Shown here piece by piece: positions 11,756 through 24,600 of a DNA stretch of 64,000 nt. This DNA comes from Liolophura sinensis (taxonomy: Eukaryota; Mollusca; Polyplacophora; Chitonida; Chitonidae). Numbering within the stretch: the first letter of the stretch is position 1; the number at the start of each line of letters is the position of its first letter. The translations under genes were made by a program, and so were the position numbers. The stretch is taken from positions 15,061,338 to 15,125,337 of the forward strand of contig NC_088302.1 in the NCBI RefSeq assembly GCF_032854445.1, in the 5' to 3' direction. A model generated the notes under the pieces. It saw nothing but the letters and a program-made list of their open reading frames with translations, did no database searches and was not told the origin of the DNA.

Positions 11756-12189
11756 ACAACCACAAACTGTACACTCCCCCCCGCCACTCCGCGTGCCTTA
11801 ATTCATGCGCTTCGGGAAACTGCAGCATTTAATCATTTACTTACATTAGCAAAGAGTCGTGTGTTAGTAAATTTTTAATCGTGAGTTTACTAGATATCGT
11901 TCAATATTCATTCCTGTCATAAACATATAAATGTGACTAGATCCTCGTTGAGTCTAAAGCGTAGGCGTGGACTTTGAATAGTTTTAGCTGTTATCCTCGG
12001 CTGAATACACAACGTAACTTATTCTAGTTAAGAGCCTTGTAAAAAAATAAAATTTTAAAGGTATAGACAATAAACGTTAGACTGGCACTATTCAAGTTTG
12101 AAGTAGTCATGTCTTAAAACGACAGACGCGATGTACTAAGGTATGGTACAGCGGCTGGCTGTACCACATATTTGCCATGCGCGGTCCCC

Positions 12190-12480
12190 TCAGGCGAACA
12201 CATGTGGTACGTGTGTATAAGGGTGGTACATGCGCATAAGTTTGATACAGGGCTACAAGTTTGGTGCAAGCGAACAAGTTGGGTATAGACGCACAAGACT
12301 GGTACGTTTGATCACAACTGAAACAGTCTCACACGTTTGGTACAGTTCCACAAGTTTGATGCAGTCGCACGTATGTGGCACTTGCCTACAAGAATGGTAC
12401 AGGCGTAAAAGTTTGGTACAGGTGCAAAAGTTTGGTACACGTGTACGAGTTAAGTATGGAAAGCAAAAGGGTGTCACAGA
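12190..12480 (+). repeat. Degenerate ~21-bp minisatellite
   Basis: About a dozen diverged units built on ggtacaggcgcacaagttt follow one another. The clearest are near 12,395-12,440, where aagtttggtacagg recurs. ORFs on both strands through the array are products of the repeat length and have no family features. Confidence 0.75.
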
Positions 12481-14914
12481 TGCACAACGGTACAACGGCA
12501 CGAGTGTGTGCTGGTGCAAAATTGTGACACAGATGCACAAGCGCATGCTAATACAAGCACGTAACGCAGAAATTGTCCTATTTATTGCCAATGCTAACGT
12601 AACCATGTTTTTGATGTCTCCCTGCACGCGACGTCTTTGTAAGCATGGGTGTGGATGACCTAGACTCAACCAATAAGATTTACAAACAAAGGGATTGCTT
12701 TTCGGAGATTTGCCTAGAATTTGGGTGAGAATGGTGGGGGGAGGGGGTTATTGAAAATCACACCGGATGTAACCTTTGTTGACGAAAATCTTCCACAGTT
12801 TGCAGCTTTAACAAAGAATGCGTTTTGGGGCAGTGTTTTCCGTATAACAGTCGCATTTGTCACCATAACATGCACAGATGTTCACTACCGTGTTCCCAGG
12901 CGCCCGCAGCGGCGAAATGTTGAGACACTCCCACTGCTGATCTTATTAAACTAAGGCCGCCAGGTTAAAACTGCCCCTCGTGGTGCCTGGTGGGGACGAG
13001 GTCCAGAGCACCTGAGCCCACGGCTCAGCCATTCGGATCACGTAATCATCATAAACCAATCCCAGCGGAAAAAAATCTAGTTTATGGTGATAAACGCTTT
13101 TATCCCCAATTTTTTTTAACAACACAATTTGTCAACAATGTCACGAGAGTTTTTCACTCGGATTAAAAATTCGTGCGCCACACGTGACAAAGTTTGTCAG
13201 TCACAAACCAATGACCCGTGGTTTACTCCTGGCACTCCGCTTCCTTACAGCCGTCATACCAGTGAAAACTTCACTACCATTGCAATAAGCACAAATCAAA
13301 TAAATCAATATTGCATCTTTCTGTGGCATTCCTGTTGACGTTTCATTTCATGCAGGCATAATGGCAAAAAATCAACCATGCTTGGATGGCAATATGGGCT
13401 GTACATGAAGGATACATACATACGCCTGTATGCATCTTGTGCAAGCATGTAGCCTATATCTGTGGTACAGGAGCATACTGACGAAAACAATTGTAAACTA
13501 TACTTGTTAAATTACGATACCTTTATTTTCGACCTGTGGGCATATATATACAGTACTTCGTGCTGAGTGACACGATAATGTTTATCTTAACACATAGACT
13601 TTTTTCTGGAGAAATGGATTCTATTTAGTTTGGCCAATAACGTTCCATTTAAAATGGGGAAATTTCAGTATGCATGCAGGTGCATGCCTAAATGTCAAAA
13701 CGTTTCTTTAACTCGTCCGTAATCCTCGCAGGACAAACCATATAAAAGAAATCTCCTTTGGAGATGACCCATGCTGCATGACATGAATTCTAAGACAGTA
13801 CCCGATGGTGTAATTTTATGTCAGGACGTTTGTCAAGTACCTGGCGCTGCGCGGTGGTTTCGTTCAGAGACGGCCACGGTTCCCTCTTCCCACAAATCTG
13901 ACATCTAGACGCCGCGTATATGTGTCTGACTTGGCATATGAGGAACACTACAAAGCATGGAACTTGGACATTCTTTATCGTGCGGTTTTGTTCCTAAAGG
14001 TCCAATAACCGGATAATTATGCGCAACTGCTGCTCAGTGATATGTGACAGTTCCACGTTGGTGCCACGCAAACAGTCAATGACCGAACGGCACACTACAG
14101 AGACGTGAAATGGCGGTAGTATGCGATAGCCTAACGGTATCGTGCAACACCTGCACAGTGTACGTATACCGTGGCGCAGTTGTCATGTACAGTGCTGTAT
14201 GTGCCTAAAGGTTTAAAGTTGTGTGGTACTGTGCGGGAAACCGTATCTGCTCAGTATGCCATACCGTAATCGTACCTTACGATGAAAGGTTTACTGTGTA
14301 TATTAGTATAAAGCATGTCATTCGGGCTGCACAAGATTTGTTGTATAGCACCTTATTCATTTTCCGCTTTTCCAAGACCTGAATACTGAATGAATCAATG
14401 GTTATGGCTTAATGTCACATTGCTTTGAATACAGCGACCACGTGTTCACGATATGAGCCCGAACTATGCTGCGCGAATCTCGCCTTTCAATTGCTTAACT
14501 AATTACTGCATTTATGACACCGTTTTATTAATACCGAATTAGAGCTAATTGTTTAATTCTCCTGAACTTAACATGAAAGACTATTGATATTATTGTGACG
14601 ATGACGTGGCTGTCCCGTGGGTTGTGACCATTGATTGTATAATGAACATATGTCCAGTGACCTTTACACCACTCTGAACACAATTCACTAATTGGTCAAT
14701 GGATGTGACTATGAATTATGTCATATTCCCCTTAAACAATAATCCATTTTCCTCAGCCGCAATGGATCCATAATTCCAATGTCTGTTATTCCTGTATATA
14801 GACCTCTGTATAATTACTGTATTTTCACAATTTCATTCTTTAGGCTACTAATTATACACCATGATGCGTCGCCGTAATTTCCCCCCACTACTTTGATCCT
14901 AAAGCAGCTACTGG

Positions 14915-15002
14915 GAGAGGGCATTGGCCGAGTTGTTAAAGACGTCTGCCTTTCAATCGCTAGGGCACACGATGTGCTGGTTCAAACCCGAGCTGTCAGT
15001 GC
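14915..15002 (+). repeat. tRNA-like sequence (decayed SINE head or tRNA pseudogene)
   Basis: It has an A-box-like tggccgagttgttaaag and a B-box-like ggttcaaaccc at class II (Leu/Ser) spacing. The T-stem pairs at only two or three positions and the acceptor arms do not pair, so it is not a working tRNA gene. Confidence 0.5.
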
Positions 15003-18000
15003 TTTTATTTCAGTTTTTGTGCGTGCTATCCATTTTGAAATGACATTAAATCATTACAATGCAATTCGAAGCTGTATAAAGTTTTGATTTAATAATAACT
15101 GACTATTTGTTCTTCATTCAGACTTCCATACCTTTGTAAATTCAAAAGAATTTTAACATTAGCTGGAATCAAATTCATAACGTCAGTATCAGGGGCTCTA
15201 CTTTACACTTCAAGAGTCGAGATTTTATACGAGTTATTATTGCTTATGCTATCTTATAGCCCGGGGGAATAATTATGGTCGAGATTACCCTTGAGTTATC
15301 TTTATAAAATTGAATCAGAATTTTCTTTCATCTAATTGGCTGTCTATCTCTCCAAACTAAACCTAGTTTTAGCCACACCTTAAGGGGTAAGCGTGCTGGC
15401 CGCTAAGACGGACGCAAAAATTCCGGCCTTTAACAAGATAAACGGTTTGAAATTTGCTGGCAAGCCAGGGGCGAACTCTGAAGCAGCCACGCTTTAACGC
15501 AATTTGACACGAGATAATGAGATCGCCTCGTCTAAGTGAGTGGTACGTCAGAAACCATCAGCGAGAACCGGCCCTCCGCGGCTGAGGAAAAACGGAACGG
15601 ACTATGCGTAACAATCTTTTTCTGATTTCCTCAATCACACGCTCGATAAAGTGTCCAAGAGGTTTTGTGGTCGTTAACTGAATAATTAGGTCCGAAAAAA
15701 ATCACAAATTAGCCATAAATTACTCTAAAGGTGATTCTCACGTACCCATAATAAGCATGCTGCCACGTTTGTATTTACGTCTTCGCCTTAATACGCACAT
15801 CATGACGTTAATGCCCGCTTTTCTGTATCGACATGGGGAAATTTTGTTCTAAAGCTACAGAATTGTATTTTCCCGATCCTCATTCTACGACTGGTTGATA
15901 TTCCTTGAGCTGATACTAACATTCGGGCGAAGTAAATGTACCTTTTAAACGGCTTTCACGCCTAGGTATTTGTCGTATGCTGACTGGCGGAATTCAATAA
16001 AATTGAAACGTCTTTCCTGAAAAAAAAAAACAAATTTGTTTCTCTTTCTATTGCATGGTAAATTCGATTGAACAGGTCGCACCGTGTAAGCGTGCAGTAT
16101 ATAATTTAAATATTTCGGTAGACAATATCTGCACATGGCATATGCTTCAAATCATATATACCAAAACGGAAAGAGAAATTGCACCTAGCAGTTCCACGGT
16201 AGGCTTATAACCTTACACGACAATTCGCGCTTGAACGCCTGCTATACATGGACATGACATGGCGTACAGTATATGTGTGCCACATTTTTTCTCGAAAATA
16301 CATTCACATCTGTATACTTTGAGAACTCAGATCAGAAACAAAAAGAGTAGGGCCTATGTTAGAGCCCTTGATATAGGGGTATAACCAGAACCAGAAAATA
16401 TGAAAAGATATGTCTCTCTTTAGATGACTCATCAATTGTTCCCAAATTATGCCTCAGTTTTGAATATAAATCGTAAACTCGACTTAATCCATTATATCTC
16501 TCTCTTCCCCCTTCTCCCACTCGCCGGAACTACGCCCTATAATATCGTTTCATACATTCTCGCTTTAAATATAATAATTCCGTTGTTAAAGTGCCCCGAT
16601 ATACAGCTGTAAGTCATCTAAGCAAATCAAAGTTAAATCACGTAATATATTCGTTTAAAGTTTTGAAATTTTAAACATGCAACATTTTCCTGATAAAAGT
16701 TCACTTATCAGCGACAGAGCTTCTCGAGTTATATAGTTAGAAATTAATGAAATTACTGTGTTCAAGCTGGCCAGAAAGATACGATTGTAGGTACTTATGA
16801 CAGAGCTGACGTTCATAAAATGCTGGTATTGTTTTGGTCAATGGATACGTTTCGTGCGGAAAAAACATTAGGTTACGTTGCTAATTACAGACACTCTGTA
16901 AACGGCGCTCATTTCCTGATTTTAACCTTTTTCTCTTTATGCCCCATCATGTTAATATATGCTTTTTTTTTATAGATCAGGCGAGACAGCAATTTTGATC
17001 AAAATCGGCAACAACCGTCTCTAAAAAACAGTCAAAAAATGAACCCACCCTTTCTTCGAACAGATGTTTGAATCGGTATTTATGTCTAGCGTCCCGCCTA
17101 ATAATAAAAATCAACACAAATCAAAATTTCGACATTTTAGGGTCGATTTCAAAAACAAGATTTTGAAAAAACAATCGTTGATTATAGTTATACGTTGAAG
17201 TGAATGTATCGCATGATAGGGTTAGCATAACAGCTATTGTTTTGGCCTTTATTAGTCAAATGCGCGCTTCGCGTGTTGCATTTTAACAATCATGCAAGGA
17301 TGTCACGTGTTGTGTTTGAAGTGAACATATAACATGTAGAAAGAAACCAGAGCTGTGAGACGAAACATATGTCGCTAAATATTTACCAGGGTATTTAACA
17401 GGGATGTGTACTCATATAGCATACCCACTCCATGGGTGTTTAACGTTGCGAATATATATAGGGTTTATATAGTATATGGTAACATGTATTTGTGTTACAT
17501 AATCCCCATGTACGTGCAGGATCCACGTTTTCTTTGCGACTAGTAGCTCTGTTATCGTTGTGTTCGTTTATCTTTTGGTCGGTCGCTTAAATTTTTGACA
17601 ACCTGCCATTTAACACTGGCTATCTACTTAACCAGGGCAATACGTGCGACATATAAACTTTTTACGGAATGTCGCAGCTGTTGAGAATTTGCTCTGTTTG
17701 GTTTACATAATGCCTGATATATAATATGCTGACCAGTTCAAGGCATTGCTGAGCAACGCTCTCTACTTTGGCGCACTGCCCTTTGTGTGTGGTCTGAGTC
17801 CATCGAGCGAGAAATCTAGATCCATATAAAGAAACACAGCCCTCTACACATATAGACAAGATTTTCGTTAATGTAAAAAAAACGAATGAATAAAAATAAG
17901 TTATTTTAAAAATAAACATTACTACAAATTATGGAATTGTTTGAACTGTCAGGTTCTTCATACTTGACGAAGGTCAGTGGTTTCCTTGCGCAGCCTCTGT

Positions 18001-18899
18001 ATACATGTACACGTTATCCCCAATCCGTAAAATAGTTCATCGTACAAATGAAACAATAAATAAGTAAATAAATAGAAAAGCATAATCACGTTTGGGGACA
18101 TAGACTTATATCGCCATGTCTTTGTATACATATGTAGATTCACACAGATTCATTTAAAATGCAAATTGAGATAAACGAATAGGAACATCAAACAAGTTTG
18201 TCTATTATTACACAGACTTCAGATTCAAAGTCTTTCATCTGTTTAAGTTGAGGTGCCCACTCTCCCTTCTCTTGAATGGACTGGTCGGTTCAAATTAGCT
18301 TATTATATAGAAAAACAATATTTCAGTTCAGCACTTGCCACAACAGCTGGTATAAGTAAGCCTTTTTTCTCCGAACGTTCATCCAACTTCTTCGTATTTC
18401 TCCTGTATCTCTGGTCATCTTCGCCTTTGACATAATGCTCAAATTTGTTGAACATGAGCAGTTCGTGTTTTGTTCTTGTTTCATGTTTTCCACAAGATTA
18501 ATCCACGTTCCTAATTCTAAAATCACGGGTTAAATTTCAAGTATCTTTTTTGCAATCACAACGTCTTTGTCAAGGTAATTAGTTTTTATTAATTGGATCA
18601 ATCGCTACATTGAATTGTTAATATCCGGTGCATGGGGGCTTGTCAAACTGGTCTGAATGTATAGGCGACTTCCGATCGCGTGCGTGCTATGCTATCTCTG
18701 AACAAGTGGCTACACACACTCTCATAGACTCGGGACTGCGTGTTAAACGTCGACAGCTGTTCAGGAGAATGAGTTGTCTTTGTTAACCAAATTGTGAGCT
18801 GAACGCTCACTGATTCAAACCCTATATAATATCATCCGGTTGGAGGTTTTAATTTCATTAGCTTTTCTCATCAGACTTCCAGCATGTTAATATAGTATT

Positions 18900-19100
18900 A
18901 AGGACCGCTCACTGAGGCCAGCCGTAGTGGCCAATAACAATCCGAGCCAGGTGGGCTATTCTCTTACCTGGTAATCAGGGTACAGGTGAACATTGCCTGT
19001 GGTCATTTATAATTGGCCAATTTGGATTATTTCACGCAATTAGATCATTGGTCAGATGTGTGTATTGAACATCGCACCTGTACGTTTAAAATTAGGCATA
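18900..19100 (+). promoter_or_regulatory. Candidate Rx upstream enhancer
   Basis: A GC-richer island ~2.3-2.5 kb upstream of the Rx ATG. It carries a SOX-type AACAAT (18936-18941), the palindromic core attggccaat, an OTX-type GGATTA (19024-19029) and a caattaga homeodomain core. OTX and SOX inputs to Rax are known in vertebrates. Its use here is inference. Confidence 0.3.
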
Positions 19101-20399
19101 CATTAGTGCACACATTATTCGTAATACGCTGTTGTGGTAAATCATATATTAAAGAAATACCCAATACCCACTGGAGGGTTGAATAAGAATTGTTTTCTTC
19201 TTAATTAGCCATTTGGATCGCAAGGTCTTGTATTTTATTGTTTATCGTTGTCCAGCTGGGAAATTGCAACACAGTAAAAAAAAATTTAAAAGAAATCGGA
19301 TATCTTTTAAAGACAAGCAAGCTATTGAAATTTCGAGATTTAAAGTGAACACGCCCTCACTAATGTGTGAATTAAGAGAGTAATCTCGTCCATTAAACAC
19401 TAATGTTGTATAGTCATTGATTGTTTACACACTTGCGATGATACAGATATATTTATGTGATGGGCCTATTATTACGGAATAACCTCAAAATGCAAACGCA
19501 AAAGCCAAAATATGACTTTTCCGTTTGTATTTGGAATTTATTACTTAAAAATAAACCCATCAAGGTTTTTGGGTTGTATGTTAATTAAGTCAACTAGGCC
19601 TATATAACATTTTTGTTTAACCATTTAGGAAAAGCAGTAAATTTATAATCGTTTAATACGTCCTTGAGTTCCATAAAATCAGCCTCAGCAACAGTGAGCA
19701 GTAGAATAATGGCATACGTTTGTCTTCATAGTCCTTGGTGATATCTTGTGTATATTAAATTTATCTAAACGACCAAAATCAGTTTGGTTATCAGATAGGA
19801 TATATGATTAACACCAGAAATGAGTCCCTTTCATGTCAGATTAAAGTTAAATCATAGAGTGTACTAAGGTAATTCGGAAATAAGAAGTTTTTTTTGTAAA
19901 GGATCTATAGCTATAATTTTCCCCGGGATGTTTTTATGACGTCGTAACGAGCTCCACGCCTATTTACGGAGTAAACTCATTCGCTGTTGGGGGTGGAAAT
20001 TGGCTCAAATTGAGGGTTTGATAAAGATCTTGCTAATGACCACATTTGAGAGGTGTGTAATCGTTTGAGTCAGAGCGTCTGTCAGGTCGAAAAAAAAGGC
20101 CGCCCGGGTTAGTCTGCGCGGACACAGCAAGAGATCTTAGCACTTCTACTTACTCCCTACATAATATACTACTGACCAAAGGAGCAAACGTTTTGATTTG
20201 TCCAATATTATCACTTCTCGATAATTGGCCATCTCCCTGGGAAGCCATTATTATTTTTTCTGTGTGTGTGTGTGTGTGAAGATCGTGGCGAAATGATAGA
20301 TTGTTCATCTGATTTGTGCAATTAGGAAATCTCCCCCTGTTTAGTGCATCAACACGCCAAAGGCTAATACGGTTGGAAAGGCTTTTGTAAGGCTTTCAG

Positions 20400-21373
20400 G
20401 GAAAGTCCATGCCGAGTATGGTCAGCTGGTCACACTGCGGGGATCGAGGGAGAACGTCATTGGCTGGAGCGATGCACACTTTATTAGCTATTAATTTACT
20501 TTACGCCCGCCTCTCTCTTTACACCAGCCATTTGACGCCGCATCATCGTTCTCGCTTCGACAACCGGCATTTCCGAAGGCTTCAAACACTACTCCGTTTT
20601 CTTCAATAGCTGTTTACGGCTCGGTGAGCGAAACAGGGCGCACGATTCGGCGATTGTGTGTGTTAGGCGAAGGACAGAGAGAGAGAGAGAGAGCAGGGAG
20701 AGATAACGTGGGTTTGCGATACTCCATTACCTGGGCAATCTCACAGTTTACCTGTCACTTTGATCATCCCACTGTACTGCGACACGAAAGCCCGATTGCC
20801 CACTGACTGACCCTTGTGTATGGGGCTGTCTCTCCATCACGTCACATACAAGGAGAGTGGGAGATATATCTCTATATGTATTCCAAAGTGAGCGGCTCAC
20901 CCAGATATAACGTAATTTAGCTGTGGATAAAAGTTGTAATACTCCGTTACGAGTTTTCGGGAAACCTCTCTCTAGTCTTTGAGAAGATGGATTTCGCCCC
21001 TTGAACACCTCGTTACGTCACTGGAATAAAATCCTAAAACAGGAAGGACTTCTAGGCAGATTATAATCGCTCATCTGGCCAAAACAAATTGGTCTCACAA
21101 TACCCTGGTCACAGCTATTCTGTGTTGCTCTTGAACAAGAATGAGCCAGTGTTTACGGTTTTGGGATAAGTGCTGTTCAGGAGTAGTATAATATAGTGGA
21201 TATTAGCAAAGGCACGCCACAGGTTTTATTAAATGTCATCTGTAAACTGACAAAGTTTATGATTTCAAAGAAAACACCTGCATTTTTTTCGGTGGAGTTG
21301 ACATCACTTTTTCACCGGTACAACGTTTTCCTTAGTGACCCGGGCATCCACTGCTTACCTTCTTCTTTTGATA
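20400..21373 (+). promoter_or_regulatory. Rx promoter and 5'UTR region (unresolved)
   Basis: This kilobase before the Rx ATG is less AT-rich than its surroundings. It includes an inverted CCAAT (cattggctgg near 20458), clustered ATTA cores (attagctattaattta near 20484) and a GA microsatellite near 20678-20692. No TATA box placed to define a start site was found. Small ORFs here are not supported. Confidence 0.4.
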
Positions 21374-21614
21374 ATGAGCAATCCAATGGCTCTGCCCTAC
21401 CTGCGTCTCAGCTCGACCGCTACCCGCCCGGCTTCACCCCCAGGACAGCTTAGTCATACCATTGACGCTATCTTGGGGATTCGGCGGGACTCTGAACTTT
21501 CCAGCCCGGAGCTTTCCCCGGACAGCGGGACATCTCCGGACGGTATGTCTTCAGACTCCGACATCGATATCAAAGGCTTGTCGCAAAGCGAAGAAGACAA
21601 CCATAAATTCACAG
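21374..21614 (+). CDS. Rx: Rx exon 1 (octapeptide)
   Basis: ATG at 21374, donor gtaaga at 21615, ending in phase 1. Codes MSNPMAL to HKFT with the octapeptide HTIDAILG. Confidence 0.92.
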
Positions 21615-24600
21615 GTAAGACTAAAAAACACACAATGTATTCTCATAAATGTATTCTCAGTTATCTAAATCTATGTATTTGTCTTCATTTTAATAAATGT
21701 AGTCCATGTTTTACCGAGTTACAAACTTATTAATCATTTGTAATAACGGCTGTTTAAATTTACAAAATTATAGGTATTTAACTTTCCTTTAAAGGGGTAT
21801 GTCTTAATTTCCGCTGTGATACGTGATAACAAATTCCAGTCTTGTGGAGAAAGAAATAGAAGAACAAAAACTGTATTTAGTAAATCCGTTAACATTCTGT
21901 TTAATATTATTCGAGATATGGCTAAAAATCATCCCCGTCACTCCTTTGATCATGTCACGCTTCATAAAGAAAACATACTGGCATTCAGCGCTTCCGTTTA
22001 GCCTGTGTGTTTATGTTACTTATTGATACGTATGCCGCGTAAAACATACACAGTACCTAAAGGCCGATATTGGCCCGGCTTGTCTTCATAAGTTTAATTT
22101 ATAATCACACTGTTCATAAATAGCAAGAAATCGTTAAACTTCTTCAGTATCAAAACAAAAGACCTGAATAATACTGCGGTCTACTTTAAAGAGAAAGAAA
22201 GAATAAAACGGTGCAGAAAACTGATCATTGATGATGAAGGTTTATTGACCGACAGTGCTTTTTAAGACAACGCCATGTATTTGGAGAAGTTGGATGTAGT
22301 AGTACTTGTTTAAACGTGGGGGTGTTATCTTTCCTGTAGGAACCATGAAGGTGCGATTAAAAACTAACATCTGTAGGCAATCTGTTCTAGTGTGGTGATA
22401 TACTCAGGATGCGATATTATTACCTTGTTATCGCATAATCCGTGCTGCTGACACTCGTATGGCAATCTGTTATCGCAGAAATCTGGTGGAAAAGGCCTTC
22501 CGTATAATTGCCAGCGAGCCGCAATTGATGAAAACCTATAGGGGTTAATCGTCTGTGACAGATTAGGACAAAGTGCGTCAAAAACCCTCCATAAAAAAGT
22601 CTCCAAATGAATAACAGTGGTAATTCGATTAGAGAAAAGGGCTGTCGACCTGACAGAGAATAGAGGAAACTGGTCGCCGTAGCTTCCACCATTTAGAAGC
22701 TTTGTGTCAAGTTTCCCACCTCACCCTGTGCTCGTGTTCCGGGCCACGGGTTAACTCTACCTTCGTAGACAACCCCCGAGACCTGGCCCGGAAATTAAAA
22801 GATTGGTTCGAATCGAGAGTTGATCTTTGCACGCAGGCAAGCAATCAGATTTTGCCCGGGGTTTTAACACGTCGTCAAGACACGCGATTGGTAAAGATCA
22901 AGTAATGCTGCGTATGCCTTGATAATACATTCCAAGTCCCATTTTGTTGTCTGGCAAATCTCTGGAAGGATTCGAATCGCATAGACAGACAAAAAAACTG
23001 AAATACAACGTTTTACTAAATTAATTTTTCGTTTATCGGATTTTGTCAAACCACTTGTTTCGCCTGAAAGATAAATAGCACATTAGACGCTTTTAATTTC
23101 GCCATCGAATAGACACGTGAGTCGACTGACTCCGCGATTTCATACTTCATCTCATGTGCATCGTGTGCAAGGTAAGGAATCAGTGTTATATGCTAAAGAC
23201 CTGCTTTTGCCCGAAGCAGTAGTTAAGGTTCTGAGCAAGGAAAGAGGAGGAAAAAACATATGGAAATGAATATTTTCAAAAACTAATTCATGGAAAGCAA
23301 TGATTAAATGCAGGTTTATATAATATATGGAACATGTGTAAGGTTTACAAAATATACTTTGAATGATGACCAAGATGGGTTTGTAGACAGGTTTGTGTAT
23401 AAAATTTCCACAATAAACTTCGAATGGCCTTAGGCAATTTATAGATAAGTGTAAAGTTTCAATGTAAACTTGTGTTTTTTTTGTAATGTGTGTGTTCATG
23501 AAATGTGTTATTGATAAGGAACTTAAGCCTGGAATTTGACTCAGGCATAACCCTATAACTATTATATATGTAAAATTATTTCAGAACTTTGTACATTTAT
23601 GTTTTTTAACTTTTTATCTTTTTTGAGTTTAGCATAATGGACAGTTCAGTAGCTCTGAAATGATAAAAATATATCACAGCATATATCATGAAGTTAAATG
23701 AAAACAGTGTAAATATAGTCTGAGATGATATTTCGTCACACTTAAACTGGCGTAATACGGTCACTTTCGCACAGTACATAAAGTTTTGTCAGACGTAAAT
23801 GGTAAAGCTACGTGTGATGTCATTCTACATACTTACCTCAGTAAAAATACCGTATTATAACAGTTTTTTTAATTACGGTTCTTGGATCTAGGCTTTCCCC
23901 TGTCAGTATATAGGTTACATTTGTTCTGGACAGTTTTGCACCATGAAACGAACTAACGAACTTCTTGTCTACAGGAAGTACGTGTACATGCACTTGTATA
24001 TACATGCTACTCTAGTATGGCATTTCTGTGTTATATATACATGTACATCATTTGGTGCACCTTGGACGTCTATGCGTGTCAGACAACTATATATCTGCAT
24101 GACCTCTGTATATATCCTCAGTTATATGCCACATATGTTGAGATATACTCCATACCCGCTGCAAGACAAGCCTTTGTATGTATGCACTTGACTGTTTTGG
24201 AAAAGAGAGTTAAAATGATCTCTGTTCACCTATAGAGTATTTGCAAAACTTAACAGAGCGTTCCACAAAGGTATCTCAATTTTCGTCTACAGTACTGTTT
24301 ACTGTGTCCTCAAAGCAGGTATTCCACTATATGCACATGCACGGAGTAATCGATTGTTACAAGAATTGAACCCGGTACTTCCTGTGTGCATGTCATTCTT
24401 TAAAAGTGGTTGCTTTTCTAAATAATATCTGAATTAGAGCACCCCCTGCCCTAAATTTGCTTTTACATACATGGAAACTCAAACTTTTCTTAGGTATATA
24501 AGTAATGATTATTACATATGCTGTGGTTATTAGCTATAATCATGAGCTAAACGTTTCTCTATAAATCTGACTATCATCTATATTTGTAATTTAAGTATGG

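Larger units (their letters stand above)
8660..20400. other. Gene-poor spacer between cyclin O and Rx
   Basis: I see no coding exon in this ~11.7 kb. It contains SINE copies, a MITE and a minisatellite (listed separately). It also has several GC-richer islands amid AT-rich DNA, notably about 15,370-15,640 and 18,900-19,100, which could be conserved regulatory sequence of Rx. Conservation cannot be judged from one sequence. Confidence 0.5.

Noticed and set aside
12230..12669. Overlapping 142- and 138-codon ORFs
   Set aside because: Both are made of the degenerate 21-bp repeat, with no domain or codon character.
14915..15002. tRNA-Leu/Ser gene
   Set aside because: The A and B boxes are recognisable, but the T stem and acceptor stem do not pair. 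It is kept only as a tRNA-like repeat.
22364..22692. 80- and 90-codon minus-strand ORFs in Rx intron 1
   Set aside because: There are no recognisable motifs and two frames compete equally. Possible regulatory sequence, but not coding.
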